A stretch of DNA of 37,239 nucleotides. Source: Defluviitaleaceae bacterium (GTDB lineage Bacteria; Bacillota; Clostridia; Lachnospirales; WQUN01). A program made the translations under genes and the position numbers. The notes under the pieces are model-generated. The model made no database searches. It was not told the origin of the DNA and saw only the letters and a list, made by a program, of their open reading frames with translations. The stretch lies in assembly GCA_009786925.1 (NCBI GenBank), contig WRGY01000118.1:1-37239 (forward strand), read 5' to 3'. The stretch's first letter is position 1, and each line of letters opens with the position of its first letter. Of this stretch, positions 5,943-16,010 are shown in pieces.

Positions 5943-6986
5943 ATGGAAACATACCACGATAAAAAAAACGCTGACAACACGCTAAAACTGCGGGAGATGC
6001 TAAAAACCCTCCCGCAGTTTGTGGCGGGTTATTTCCGCTCTATGAGTGACCAAACAGCTCCACTCACACGGATTGCATATGCATATGACTTGGGTATATT
6101 CTTTAATTTTCTTGCCGTAGATGTTTTGGTCGGAACCGCTCAAGACAGCATAAACACTGAACAAATGGCAACTATCACATCCGACCATCTGGAAGAATTT
6201 ATGGAATATCTTACATACTATATCCCTGCCCGTGACCCTGACACGGCTTTGCAAAATGCGGCAAAAGGCAAATCACGCAAACTCGCCGCCGTGCGTGGGT
6301 TGTTTAAGTATCTATATAAGAAGAAACTCATACCCGCAAACCCTGCGGAGCTTATCGGATTCCCAAAAATCACGGAAAAAGTAATCACCACCCTAGAACC
6401 TAACGAAATAGCGCGTCTCATAGATGAAGCAGAAAGCGGCGAAAACCTCACCGACCGACAGCAGATTTTTCATGAACGTACAAAACTGCGCGATGTTGCC
6501 ATCATCACCCTACTCCTGGGCACGGGCATCCGCGTCTCCGAATGCGTCGGACTCGACATACGCGACATTGATTTCGAAGCAAATGGCTTCCGTGTAACGC
6601 GCAAAGGTGGCGACGAGATGGTATTGTACTTTGGCAGAGAGGTAGAAGAAGCACTCGGCAACTATCTCGACCAACGCGAAGAGCTGGATGCCATCGAAGG
6701 CCACGAGCAGGCACTTTTTCTCTCTTTGCAAAACCGTCGCATAACTACACGACAAGTCCAAAAGATGGTAAAAAAATATGCCGCCATCATCACACCACTT
6801 AAAAAAATCTCACCACATAAACTACGCAGTACCTTTGGCACACAGCTATACACAGAAACGGGAGACATCTATCTCGTGGCTAATGTCCTCGGCCATGCCG
6901 ATGTAAACACCACCCGCAAACACTATGCGAAAATGGATGATAGCTACCGTCGCCGCGCCGCAAATGCAGTAAAATTGCGCGAGTAG
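5943..6986 (+). CDS. Tyrosine recombinase, XerC/XerD-like
   Basis: The 347-aa protein has an N-terminal SAM-like core-binding domain (about 20-140) and a C-terminal catalytic domain. All active-site residues are visible: Arg197 (GTGIRVSE), Lys221 (RVTRKGG), His292 and Arg295 (SPHKLRSTF), His318 (LGHADVNTT) and Tyr328 (TRKHYAKM). I chose ATG 5943, two bases after the upstream stop. A longer in-frame start at 5868 would overlap that gene by 73 bases. No strong ribosome binding site is seen, so translation may be coupled. The length and N-domain fit XerC/XerD chromosome-dimer recombinases better than phage integrases. It could nevertheless be the enzyme of a nearby element. Which role applies is not settled. 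Confidence 0.88.
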   Translation: METYHDKKNADNTLKLREMLKTLPQFVAGYFRSMSDQTAPLTRIAYAYDLGIFFNFLAVDVLVGTAQDSINTEQMATITSDHLEEFMEYLTYYIPARDPDTALQNAAKGKSRKLAAVRGLFKYLYKKKLIPANPAELIGFPKITEKVITTLEPNEIARLIDEAESGENLTDRQQIFHERTKLRDVAIITLLLGTGIRVSECVGLDIRDIDFEANGFRVTRKGGDEMVLYFGREVEEALGNYLDQREELDAIEGHEQALFLSLQNRRITTRQVQKMVKKYAAIITPLKKISPHKLRSTFGTQLYTETGDIYLVANVLGHADVNTTRKHYAKMDDSYRRRAANAVKLRE

Positions 6987-7172
6987 TTTTATTTTCTCAA
7001 AAAGTGTTGCTTTTAGCTTTCATTTGCATTAATATACTATGAAAATCGCATTTTAACTCATAAACATCCTTCAATAAATGCATTATAGGGTCTTTTTCAA
7101 ATTTTTTTGCATAATATTAAAAATTGCGGCATGTACTTATTCTTATAGATTTAAAAATAGGTGGAGCGTGTT

Positions 7173-9287
7173 ATGTTTGGACATGTTGAAGCAGAACTTC
7201 GCAAAAGTTTAGGCGATGAGCTTTTCCAAATTATCACCCAGTACTATAATAATGCATTTAGCCAACTAGACAATAGTACAAGGTTGGTTTTTTTGTCGCG
7301 TAGAGGATACGAGTTATTTAAGCTACTAGAAAAAAACAAATTGATAGATGCTTTGCCTATTAATATTGGGTATGTTTCTGATAGGTATATACAAAAACTA
7401 TCTCGCAAGGAGATTGAGGATTTTTTCCGTGGATTTGAAACCTTGGTAATTTCTGATGATTCTATTGTAGAGGGGAATGTAACCGAGGATTTATTATTAC
7501 AAATAGGAAAAGACTTCTTGCCTAAAAATGTAAAACTCGCAGTTCCTATGGTATATGAGCATTTTTATGAATCGAAAATATCAAAAACTACAGGCAGAAA
7601 AGTAAAACTAATAGAGCCTGATTATTTTACACTAAAGGATATAAATCGCTTTACGTTGCGCTTTGTAGATTTGGCAAATCGTCTCGGCATGTTTTTTGCT
7701 ATGGATTTGCCAATGTACAGATGCAGATTTCCAAACACCGAGTCCATCCAAAATGTGTTGCAATCTGAATTTGAAAATTACAACTGTACGGATATGTTAC
7801 CTACATATGCCGAGGACAACGCAGATGAAAACACCGTAGCACTAGGAGACTATACAAACCTGCTTACACTTCTTCCAAAGAATGAAATTTTCAAAAAGGG
7901 CAAGTGGCTTTATGAGGGTGTGCGTTGTTATTTTCCAGAAGGTTATCCAAGAGATAATGCAAAAACGTTAGAATTAGAGTTTATCTCTTCTGCTTTGTTT
8001 TCTGCAATCAAAATTTCCGGAGCATTAAAATTTTTATATGAAATAACAAAAAAAATTGACCCCAACAGCAGTATGCATAATAGAATAAAAGAAATGTGCA
8101 ATGACTACCCTGAAAACATAAAGTTAAATGATAGAAACTTGGAAGACCTTCGGTCTGGGGCATATATTCATAGGGTCGCTGTGCTATTTTTGTCGGCAGC
8201 TGTTGGCAAAAAATGCTTTGGTAGAAAAGCGGAGAGTGAAATAAATTATATGGAGATGGCTCGCCACATTCCTCCTTCCGTTTTGGATGTATTCAAAAAA
8301 GCATATGCCGAGGACAGTTACTTACAGCTAATACAGGATTCGTTCGAGTCATCTGGATTATGCGCTGAAGAATTTACTGAAAAAGATTTAATTAGAGCAT
8401 ATAATGCAGGAACTAAAAAAATAATAAAAAAATACAAACAAGAACTGGAGCCTTACGACCTTCTTAAAAGAGAATTGGACGGTATGTTTGCCGAAATATC
8501 AGGCCTTACGCCGAAAAATGCGATTAGTGCAATAGCAGAAAGTGCGAGGCTGGTAAAGATAAAAATGAGAAGATGGGCTATACCTGTGTTTTATTGGCTA
8601 AATAAGCTCGGCAACTTAAGGCCTGATGTAGTTTTAGCATTGCTTGTGGCTACCGGTAGCTCTATTTCTTCGTTTAAAGGAATAATATCATTTAAAAACG
8701 ATTTAATAATAAAAGCAGGTAGCCCCGGTGAAGGTGTTATCGTTTCGCTGTGCAAGCAGAGCAAGCCCTTTGTAGAGGCCGCTGCTATTAATTATTTTGT
8801 AAATACAGTTGGCGATGATTACACAAAATCTATTGAAGAGATAAAAGAACCCTTAGAGCTTTATTTCAAAAAATATGTATGGGACGATAAAACGGATAAA
8901 ATCAGAAATTTGAATTTTGAGTCAAGACTGTATCAAACGGGTAACTATATTTCGGATTATTTAAAAAATGATGAGTTTGATTTGGACAACAAACCGCTGA
9001 CAGTAGCCGTTGATTACTATGAAACTAACAGGGATTACAAAGCTTCTGATGATTTTTCATGCCTTTACTCCAAGTTTTCAGAAGAGCTTCGCGCATTTAC
9101 GCCCGATACAGCATGTGACGTGATTGCAGTGATGTCCGGACTTACTCCAAGGACGGACGCGCAAGAGGCGTTTACGCAAGTTTACAATCGCGTACTATCC
9201 GATGAAAAAAAGAAAAAGCCGCTAAAATATGCTACAGAATTTTTGTCAGAGCTCAAAAAAAACACAAACTTAATAAAAGGATATTAA
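7173..9287 (+). CDS. Large unrecognised protein with a phosphoribosyltransferase-like N-terminal segment
   Basis: I chose ATG 7173 because GGTGGAG lies six bases upstream; an in-frame GTG at 7161 is less likely. The 704-aa protein has no signal peptide or clear membrane segment. Residues 37-110 carry LVFLSRRGYELFKLL, then FETLVISDDSIVEGNVTEDLL. This resembles the phosphoribosyltransferase fold (an early small loop with Arg, then hydrophobics-DD-x4-G-x-T). I recognise no family in the rest, which is Lys/Asp-rich. The gene is more AT-rich than its neighbours and ends in its own terminator. With the next gene it forms an island between a tyrosine recombinase and a DivIVA gene. A conflict or defence role is only inference. 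Confidence 0.6.
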   Translation: MFGHVEAELRKSLGDELFQIITQYYNNAFSQLDNSTRLVFLSRRGYELFKLLEKNKLIDALPINIGYVSDRYIQKLSRKEIEDFFRGFETLVISDDSIVEGNVTEDLLLQIGKDFLPKNVKLAVPMVYEHFYESKISKTTGRKVKLIEPDYFTLKDINRFTLRFVDLANRLGMFFAMDLPMYRCRFPNTESIQNVLQSEFENYNCTDMLPTYAEDNADENTVALGDYTNLLTLLPKNEIFKKGKWLYEGVRCYFPEGYPRDNAKTLELEFISSALFSAIKISGALKFLYEITKKIDPNSSMHNRIKEMCNDYPENIKLNDRNLEDLRSGAYIHRVAVLFLSAAVGKKCFGRKAESEINYMEMARHIPPSVLDVFKKAYAEDSYLQLIQDSFESSGLCAEEFTEKDLIRAYNAGTKKIIKKYKQELEPYDLLKRELDGMFAEISGLTPKNAISAIAESARLVKIKMRRWAIPVFYWLNKLGNLRPDVVLALLVATGSSISSFKGIISFKNDLIIKAGSPGEGVIVSLCKQSKPFVEAAAINYFVNTVGDDYTKSIEEIKEPLELYFKKYVWDDKTDKIRNLNFESRLYQTGNYISDYLKNDEFDLDNKPLTVAVDYYETNRDYKASDDFSCLYSKFSEELRAFTPDTACDVIAVMSGLTPRTDAQEAFTQVYNRVLSDEKKKKPLKYATEFLSELKKNTNLIKGY

Positions 9288-9290
9288 ATA

Positions 9291-9320
9291 TGCGGTACTT
9301 GCAAACATACAAGTACCGCA
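9291..9320 (+). terminator. Terminator between the two unrecognised genes
   Basis: An 11-bp perfect stem (TGCGGTACTTG with CAAGTACCGCA), 8-nt loop and a T5 run at 9323-9327. It starts six bases after the stop of the first gene. Partial readthrough or a separate promoter must supply the second gene. Confidence 0.85.
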
Positions 9321-9366
9321 AGTTTTTGATTGTCAAAGCATACATAATACCTTAGCGGAAAGGTTG

Positions 9367-10530
9367 ATGGATATTTCTACTACACAGCGAGAAGTGCATG
9401 ACCTGATAAAAAGAACCCTTAATAATGAGTCGATGGAGTTTGATATTGGTATCTTTAATGCGGATAGCGAGAATGACAGCCCCACACATGTATGTATCAT
9501 AAATGCCATGCGTACAGAAAGAGAACATCCGGATACAGAAATGATTATGAGATTTATCAGTGCTTACCAGTCCGAAAACTACGAAGGCAACCCTAATGGT
9601 GAGGTTTTTTCGGAGATGTTTGTTTCAAATGTAGAAATTTGCAATGCAGAAGGTTTGCCCCAGAAGATTGCAACACTTCCGCTACCTCTAGCACGCATAC
9701 TTGCTTGCGCGCTAAATGCAGACGTAAAATTAAAGACTCTTTTATCCGAGAAAAATTTTTGCAATATTGGAAAGGATGGTTCATATAGAGATATTACCAA
9801 TGAGGACAGGCTATATATTAACGAAGTGTATTATGAACTGTATGCCACCATGGCGCGATACATCCCATTATTTGGCATTACAATGAATGCAAGAATGGGA
9901 GGAGCAGTTATCACAGATGCTTTTTATCCTAACATTGATAAGATTAACATTGCTGTTGATAAAAATAAAAAAATTGATGCACTTGCTAACCATTTGCGTA
10001 GTTATATCGACACATTTTTAGACGACTACTTGAACGAAGATGAACGATATAACAAAGAACTTCGCGACATAAAAAGAAAAGTAATTGAAAAATCTATAGC
10101 CTCCTTTCAGCTTCAGCTAAACGAGTTTGCACCCGGAAATTGGAAGGTAACAATCAATCCCGAGGGCAAAAACAGCAAAGAAAGCAAAAAATTAAGAGAC
10201 ATACTATTGCTTGCACTAAAAAATTTGATTATATCAAATGCATTTGGAAAGTCTGATACCCACCCGAGATATGGGGATTGCCCAAATCACTCCCTGTTGA
10301 AATCACATTACAAAAAAATAAAGAAAATTTTGAAAGATGAAGAAAGCATAGACCTTATATTAATGCATAAAAATGACAGTGGCATGGCCGGTAAAAGCAG
10401 GTATACAGAGGTTGAAATAGAAAATCGTAGAAGGGGAGCAAATCTCAATGGATGGATTTATTTTCACTCACTTAGAGATAACGGCGAAAATTGCAGTTTT
10501 GTAAATTGGAAAACTATACTTACAGGATGA
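9367..10530 (+). CDS. Unrecognised 387-aa protein, second gene of the AT-rich pair
   Basis: ATG 9367 follows GGAAAGG closely (three bases). The protein is soluble, with no signal peptide, membrane segment or zinc motif. Segments that could anchor a search are YIPLFGITMNARMGGAVITD (about 160-180), a charged helical stretch (RSYIDTFLDDYLNEDERYNK) and a C-terminal block (DLILMHKNDSGMAGKSRYTE). I do not recognise a family. It shares strand, base composition and codon style with the preceding gene and ends in a strong terminator. The two are likely to work together despite the terminator between them. The stop codon is inside the stem of the next terminator. Confidence 0.6.
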   Translation: MDISTTQREVHDLIKRTLNNESMEFDIGIFNADSENDSPTHVCIINAMRTEREHPDTEMIMRFISAYQSENYEGNPNGEVFSEMFVSNVEICNAEGLPQKIATLPLPLARILACALNADVKLKTLLSEKNFCNIGKDGSYRDITNEDRLYINEVYYELYATMARYIPLFGITMNARMGGAVITDAFYPNIDKINIAVDKNKKIDALANHLRSYIDTFLDDYLNEDERYNKELRDIKRKVIEKSIASFQLQLNEFAPGNWKVTINPEGKNSKESKKLRDILLLALKNLIISNAFGKSDTHPRYGDCPNHSLLKSHYKKIKKILKDEESIDLILMHKNDSGMAGKSRYTEVEIENRRRGANLNGWIYFHSLRDNGENCSFVNWKTILTG

Positions 10531-10551
10531 CACATTGCTTGCATGTGTCAT
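10527..10551 (+). terminator. Terminator closing the AT-rich gene pair
   Basis: ATGACACAT and ATGTGTCAT form a perfect 9-bp stem with a 7-nt loop, followed by TTTCTTT. The TGA stop codon of the preceding gene lies in the first arm. Confidence 0.82.
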
Positions 10552-10634
10552 TTCTTTATGCTAAAATTGTTGACAAAATCTAGGAAAATGTCAAACACGG
10601 CGAGCGAGGCTCGTCCGCGAGAGGAGCCTATACA

Positions 10635-11177
10635 TTGGAACAATTTACCTACGTAAAGCGCGGGTACGACCCGGAAGAGGTAGACAGATATATAGCTACA
10701 CTGGAGCAGGTAATAAAGAGCTACAAGGAGAAGGACAATGCAATAAAAAATGCGATTATCAGTGCGCAGGTGGCGGCAGACAATATGATAAAAAATGCCC
10801 GCAACCAAGCTGAAGAATATAAGGTGCAAATCGCAAAAGAGCTGGACAAAGTCTCGACAGAAATCGAACGCCAACGCATACGCATACAAGCATTCCAAGA
10901 TGTGTACAGCGGGCTGGTGCGCAAATATCTTTCTAACCTTGAGGACAATGATATGTCCGACATCTTCACTCGTCTCGACGATGTAGACAAACTCATAACC
11001 CGCCTAAAAGAGGCGGACATTGCGATGCCTGCCGTTACACCGGAGCCGATGGATTCTCCCGAGGAGGACTTAACAGAGGAGTCCCCCTCACTAAGCTTCG
11101 GACCGGAAAACAGCCCCAGCCTAAACAAGCCCGCCGCACGAGTAAATGACGAAGGTAACTACGTTCCCAACTCTTAG
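10635..11177 (+). CDS. DivIVA-domain protein
   Basis: The 180-aa protein starts at TTG 10635 behind GAGAGGAG. It opens FTYVKRGYDPEEVDRYIATL, the membrane-binding N-terminus of DivIVA/GpsB proteins. A coiled coil follows to about residue 105 (EQVIKSYKEKD, then NARNQAEEYKVQIAKELDKV). The tail, from about 130, is acidic and Pro/Ser-rich and looks disordered. DivIVA proteins sense membrane curvature and position division or envelope factors. The ribosome binding site lies inside a possible small hairpin (GGCTC with GAGCC), which might limit translation. The sensor kinase gene follows after 11 bases. Confidence 0.85.
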   Translation: MEQFTYVKRGYDPEEVDRYIATLEQVIKSYKEKDNAIKNAIISAQVAADNMIKNARNQAEEYKVQIAKELDKVSTEIERQRIRIQAFQDVYSGLVRKYLSNLEDNDMSDIFTRLDDVDKLITRLKEADIAMPAVTPEPMDSPEEDLTEESPSLSFGPENSPSLNKPAARVNDEGNYVPNS

Positions 11178-11188
11178 GGGTAGAGTAA

Positions 11189-13966
11189 ATGTATATTATA
11201 TTGCCTGTTTTACTTATATTCGTCCTGATAATCGCGGGTATTATAGTATATCTGGGTCATAGAGCAATTGTTTTAACGGGCGAATTAAATGAAGTCAATG
11301 CAAGTTATATAGAAATCGTACAAGAGCGCGAGCATCAGCAGTTTATGGTAGAGACTGTTGATTATATGTCGTTCTCTTTGCTTGGCATACCTGACAATGA
11401 TTTGGAGCGGTTTGACAAGTATTTGCTCACGGGCATACAGACCGTTGCCGTGAGTGGCTCGGTAGATACCATAGGCGTATATCGCAACAACAAAGACATG
11501 GCTACAGGTGAGTGGCTATCCGAAACACAGCTTTCTTGGGACAGAGAAGTGGAATCTGTCGGCAAAGCACGAGAGCAAGCCACGGTGTTTTCTTATGCAA
11601 AGTTGCCCGGCTGGTACGAAAAGTTAGAAGGTTTGGAAATCATAAATGCCTCTGTTGCGGATTTTACCGATGAGGAGAGGCAGACTTTTGATGAAAAGGC
11701 CCAATCGGTACTAATCGTGCCCGTTTATTTCCAAGAGAGATTTTGGGGTACGGTTTGGTTTGAGGATTTTACAAACAAGGAGGCTTTCGATTCAAAGAGG
11801 GTCTCTCTTTTGCGTTCTGCGGCATTTATGCTGATTAGTGCAGCACATCGTAAGCGGCTTGCCGTCCGCGTGCAAGAAGCAAATAACAGAATGCGCCTCA
11901 TGCTCGATGCTATGCCGATTAGCTGTTTTGTATGGGGCAGCTCCGGCAAAATCATTGATGTAAATATCACCGCGGTCAAGTTTTTTGGGTTTAAATCGCG
12001 TGAGGAGCTGATGGATAGATACAACGAGGCAAGCCCCGTTTTCCAACCCGGCGGAAAACGCTCCGACGAGACATTGCTGGAATATCTAAAAATCGCATTG
12101 TCGGAGGGTGAGTTCCACTTTGAGTGGGTACATCGTCTGCCGAGTACTAACGACATCGTCCCTACAGAAGTAAGCTATATCCGTGTAAACTACGACGGCG
12201 AAGATGTCGTCGCGGGCTATATCCGAGACATACGAGAGCATAAGCGTATGGTGGACGAAATAAAACATCACTCCCATCTGCTATATACAGTAAACGCCGC
12301 CGCCACCACATTATTGCAGTCTGAGCCGGAGGAATTTGATGTATCTCTGTTCCGCTCGCTTACCATGATGGCACGTTCTGTAGATGTAGAGCGGATTTTT
12401 GTATGGGAATACGGCGAACTCGGCACATTTAACCAAATCTACGAGTGGGTCGGCGACTCTACCATATTCCAGCGTCAAAACAAAAAAATAGAGAGCGGCG
12501 ACGACTCGGCCAAGTTTGAAACAAGGCTATTGCGTGGCCTATGTATTTCGGGGCTTTCGCGAGAGTTGCCCGACGATACACGCAAGGCATTTTTGCTCGA
12601 CGACACGATTAGTTATCTAATCATCCCTACATTCTTGCGTGGCAAGCTATGGGGTATCGTTGGCTTTGGCGATTTGAGAAAAGAACGTGATTTTACCGAA
12701 AACGAGGAATCTGTGCTTAGGTCAGGCGGTCTGCTGATGGCTAACGCACTCTTGCGCAATGAGATGACGCAGAATATCCGCACTAACTCCATACATCTGT
12801 CAGAGGCTTTGCAAGCGGCACAATCTGCAAGCTCGGCAAAATCTAATTTCCTATCCACCATGAGCCACGAAATGCGCACCCCCATGAACGCAATCATAGG
12901 CATGAGTGCCGTAGGCCGCGATTCAAGCACTCTCGAACGCAAGGACTATGCCTTTGACCAAATAGTCACCGCGGGCAACCACCTACTGGGCGTAATAAAC
13001 GACATCCTAGATATGTCCAAAATAGAAGCGGGTATGCTGACACTGACAAACGAGGCGTTTACACTCGGCGACGTAATAGATAATGTGTTGACGATTATAC
13101 GCTTCCGCATTAACGAAAAAAAGCAAAAGTTCAGCCTTAAAAAAGACCCGAAACTTCCCGAAATCCTGGTTGCAGACAGCCAACGCCTCACACAGGTACT
13201 CACAAACTTACTCTCGAATGCCTGCAAGTTTACAGACGAGGGTCTCGGCGTAAGGCTGGAAATCATGCTCGAAAACAAATCATTTACAGATTGCATAGTG
13301 CGTTTCGATGTGATTGACGAAGGCATCGGCCTTAGCGAACGCCAGCAGAGCAAGCTGTTTAACTCCTTTGTTCAAGCCGAAGCCAGCACCTCACGCAAGT
13401 TTGGTGGTACAGGTCTGGGACTTGCCATTTCAAAGCATATCGTGGAGCTGATGGGTGGCGACATCTGGGTAGAATCACGCCTTGGCGAAGGCTCCATATT
13501 CTCTTTTACTGTCAAAGCTCGCCTGCCCGATAGGGAAGAACTTAAAAAACTAAGAGCCGCAGAAGATGCCCTCAACGACCACGTCACATTCCCCGGTCGA
13601 TGCATTCTCTTAGCCGAGGACGTGGCCATCAACCGCGAAATCATAGAGGCCATGCTGGAAGACACAAGGCTGGAAATCGTATGTGCAGAAAACGGCGTAG
13701 AGGCATACGAAATCTACGAAAAAGACCCCGCTCGTTTCGACCTCATCTTTATGGACGTACACATGCCCATCCTCGACGGCTACCAAACCACAAAAAAAAT
13801 CCGCGCTATGGATAATCCGCTGGCAAAAAAAGTACCGATAGTGGCAATGACAGCAAATGTATTCCGCGAGGATATAGATAAATGCATGGAGTCAGGTATG
13901 GACGACCATGTGGGCAAACCCGTCAACCTTAGCCATGTTTATGAGGTGCTAAAAAAATATTTATAA
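11189..13966 (+). CDS. Hybrid sensor histidine kinase with GAF-like, PAS and receiver domains
   Basis: The 925-aa protein has one N-terminal membrane segment (about 3-22). A GAF-like domain follows (about 50-215), then a PAS domain (about 230-345) and a second GAF-like domain (about 360-525). The dimerisation domain has the phosphorylated His560 ([16 protein letters not shown]). The ATPase domain has [17 protein letters not shown] and GGTGLGLAI. The C-terminal receiver has Asp856 ([14 protein letters not shown]) and the VGKPV lysine. No separate DNA-binding regulator is adjacent, so output is probably through a phosphotransfer protein elsewhere. It is cotranscribed with the DivIVA gene. Its stop codon meets the serS stop codon head to head with a six-base overlap. 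Confidence 0.93.
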   Translation: MYIILPVLLIFVLIIAGIIVYLGHRAIVLTGELNEVNASYIEIVQEREHQQFMVETVDYMSFSLLGIPDNDLERFDKYLLTGIQTVAVSGSVDTIGVYRNNKDMATGEWLSETQLSWDREVESVGKAREQATVFSYAKLPGWYEKLEGLEIINASVADFTDEERQTFDEKAQSVLIVPVYFQERFWGTVWFEDFTNKEAFDSKRVSLLRSAAFMLISAAHRKRLAVRVQEANNRMRLMLDAMPISCFVWGSSGKIIDVNITAVKFFGFKSREELMDRYNEASPVFQPGGKRSDETLLEYLKIALSEGEFHFEWVHRLPSTNDIVPTEVSYIRVNYDGEDVVAGYIRDIREHKRMVDEIKHHSHLLYTVNAAATTLLQSEPEEFDVSLFRSLTMMARSVDVERIFVWEYGELGTFNQIYEWVGDSTIFQRQNKKIESGDDSAKFETRLLRGLCISGLSRELPDDTRKAFLLDDTISYLIIPTFLRGKLWGIVGFGDLRKERDFTENEESVLRSGGLLMANALLRNEMTQNIRTNSIHLSEALQAAQSASSAKSNFLSTMSHEMRTPMNAIIGMSAVGRDSSTLERKDYAFDQIVTAGNHLLGVINDILDMSKIEAGMLTLTNEAFTLGDVIDNVLTIIRFRINEKKQKFSLKKDPKLPEILVADSQRLTQVLTNLLSNACKFTDEGLGVRLEIMLENKSFTDCIVRFDVIDEGIGLSERQQSKLFNSFVQAEASTSRKFGGTGLGLAISKHIVELMGGDIWVESRLGEGSIFSFTVKARLPDREELKKLRAAEDALNDHVTFPGRCILLAEDVAINREIIEAMLEDTRLEIVCAENGVEAYEIYEKDPARFDLIFMDVHMPILDGYQTTKKIRAMDNPLAKKVPIVAMTANVFREDIDKCMESGMDDHVGKPVNLSHVYEVLKKYL

Positions 13967-15220
13967 ATATTGCCGCCCACCCATGTATGGTACAAGCACA
14001 TCGGGGACTTTTACGCTACCGTCGGATTGTTGGTAGTTTTCCAAGATGGCGGCGATTGTGCGTGTGATGGCAAGGCCACTGCCGTTCAAGGTGTGTGCAA
14101 ATGTAGATTTGCCATCATCTCTGTAGCGTATGGCGGCACGGCGTGCTTGGAAGGCTTCGAAATTGCTACAACTGGAAATTTCTACATATCGCCCATAGCT
14201 GGGCAACCAGACTTCGAGGTCGTAGGTTTTTGCATTGGAAAAGCCCAAATCCCCTGCGCATAGATTTACTACGCGATAAGGCAGTGCAAGCTTTTGGAGA
14301 ATATCCTCTGCATCGGCTGTTAGTTTTTCCAGCTCTTCGTAAGAATTTTCCGGATGCGAGAGCTTAAATATTTCTACTTTGTCAAACTGGTGTACGCGGA
14401 TGAGGCCGCGTGTATCGCGCCCTGCCGCACCCGCCTCTTTCCGAAAACTCGGTGCATATGCACAGTATTTTATGGGGAGACTCGCACCGTCCAGGATTTC
14501 TTCACGGTGGATATTTGTCAGAGGTGTTTCGGCAGTAGGTATCAAAAAATAATCTGTGTCGGACAGATGGAAGAGCATCCCTTCTTTGTCAGGCAGCTGC
14601 CCTACTCCTTCCATACTACGGCGATGAGCGATGTATGGAGGCATTATTTCTTCGTAGCCATGGTCCGTGTGACGGTCCAGCATAAAGCTGATGAGTGCGC
14701 GCTGGAGACGCGCCCCCTGCTTACGAAGCATAATAAAACGCGAACCCGTAATCTTGACCGCTGTCACAGGGTCAAAAATGCCAAGGTCTGTACCCAAATC
14801 CCAATGCGGCTTTGGCTCAAAATCAAAATGCGTCGGCTCACCCCATTTACGGATTTCGACATTGTCGGATTCGTCCTTGCCTTCAGGGACGGACTCATGC
14901 GGGATGTTAGGAATCCCCATAAGGAAGGCTTCCAGCTCCTCGTCGATGGCACGCACCTGTGGCTCCAGTGCTTTTACGGCCTCGGCGAGTTCTTTCATCT
15001 CTGCCATGATTGCAGTGGTATCCTTACCTTCTTTTTTTAGTGCCGGTATTTGCTTAGAAGCCGCATTTTGGCGCGCCTTCATCTGCTCCGACTCATTCAA
15101 AAGCTCTCTGCGCCGCTTGTCCAAGTCTGAAAACCGCTCTAGGTCGTAATCTTTGCCGCGTTTAGCAAGCTTTGTTTTTACCTCTTCAAAACTGTCTCTT
15201 AATGCTTTAATGTCAAACAT
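13961..15220 (-). CDS. serS: Seryl-tRNA synthetase
   Basis: The 419-aa enzyme charges tRNA-Ser. The N-terminal helical arm (about 1-105, with [15 protein letters not shown] and [16 protein letters not shown]) is the coiled coil that grips the long variable arm of tRNA-Ser. The class II catalytic core follows, with [11 protein letters not shown], motif 2 ([23 protein letters not shown]) and motif 3 ([18 protein letters not shown]). I chose ATG 15220, preceded by GGGAG; a GTG nine bases upstream is possible. The gene overlaps the end of the PhzF-family gene by eight bases, so the two are coupled. Length is normal for bacterial SerRS. Confidence 0.97.
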   Translation of the reverse strand: MFDIKALRDSFEEVKTKLAKRGKDYDLERFSDLDKRRRELLNESEQMKARQNAASKQIPALKKEGKDTTAIMAEMKELAEAVKALEPQVRAIDEELEAFLMGIPNIPHESVPEGKDESDNVEIRKWGEPTHFDFEPKPHWDLGTDLGIFDPVTAVKITGSRFIMLRKQGARLQRALISFMLDRHTDHGYEEIMPPYIAHRRSMEGVGQLPDKEGMLFHLSDTDYFLIPTAETPLTNIHREEILDGASLPIKYCAYAPSFRKEAGAAGRDTRGLIRVHQFDKVEIFKLSHPENSYEELEKLTADAEDILQKLALPYRVVNLCAGDLGFSNAKTYDLEVWLPSYGRYVEISSCSNFEAFQARRAAIRYRDDGKSTFAHTLNGSGLAITRTIAAILENYQQSDGSVKVPDVLVPYMGGRQYL

Positions 15221-16010
15221 TTTTTCCACTCCCGACTTGATAATTTATTTCGCCTTTTAAATATAAAACGGCTTGGCCTGCGATTTTTACGCGCTCACCG
15301 TGGTTTTCACAAAAGAGTATGCCGCCGCGTTTGGAGATTTGCCTTGCTGTTAGTTTTGTCTTGCCGAGTTTATCCGCCCAAAGCGGTATTAAAATCGAAT
15401 GCGCCGAGCCTGTTACGGGGTCCTCATCCACACCGACATTTGGTGCAAAAAACCGCGATACAAAGTCGCAACTTTCGCCTTTTGCCGTAACAATCACTGC
15501 ATGGGGTGCAAGCTGTGCGATAAGCCCAAAGTCAGGGTTGACACCCTGCAAACAAGCCTCATTCTCCACCACTAATACCAATGTATCGCTGTAAACAAAA
15601 GCCTCTATGACGGTTTTTCCGATTGCCTCTGACATTGTTGCATGAATTTTTGTCCTTTTCGGCGACTGCGAAGGAAAATCCATAACAAACAAATCACCCT
15701 CTTTGCAGACCGTCAAAACACCGCTTTTTGTATAAAACCTCATCTCGCATATGTCATCCACAAAATTAGAAATCACAAAAGCGGTACCCAGTGTTGCATG
15801 TCCGCAGAGATTGACCTCCTTGACCGGTGTAAACCATCGCAAATCATACCCATCACCCGACCGCGATACAAATGCCGTCTCGGAGAGGTTATTTTCTTTA
15901 GCAATGTTTTGCATTTGCTCTTCGGTGAGGGCACCCTCTACCACGCACACACCCGCGGGATTGCCGGCAAACAGCTTGTCGGTGAATGCGTCTACGATGT
16001 AATATTTCAT
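15213..16010 (-). CDS. PhzF-family isomerase
   Basis: The 265-aa protein has the full PhzF pattern: GNPAGV at 16-21, the catalytic Glu44 in [18 protein letters not shown] near 68-77, and [10 protein letters not shown] near 195-204. PhzF enzymes are cofactor-free isomerases of the diaminopimelate-epimerase fold. Outside phenazine pathways their substrates are mostly unknown, and no phenazine genes are nearby. The start overlaps the topoisomerase gene's stop by four bases (ATGA), so this is the middle gene of a parC-phzF-serS cluster. The context gives no hint of its substrate. Confidence 0.92.
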   Translation of the reverse strand: MKYYIVDAFTDKLFAGNPAGVCVVEGALTEEQMQNIAKENNLSETAFVSRSGDGYDLRWFTPVKEVNLCGHATLGTAFVISNFVDDICEMRFYTKSGVLTVCKEGDLFVMDFPSQSPKRTKIHATMSEAIGKTVIEAFVYSDTLVLVVENEACLQGVNPDFGLIAQLAPHAVIVTAKGESCDFVSRFFAPNVGVDEDPVTGSAHSILIPLWADKLGKTKLTARQISKRGGILFCENHGERVKIAGQAVLYLKGEINYQVGSGKNV

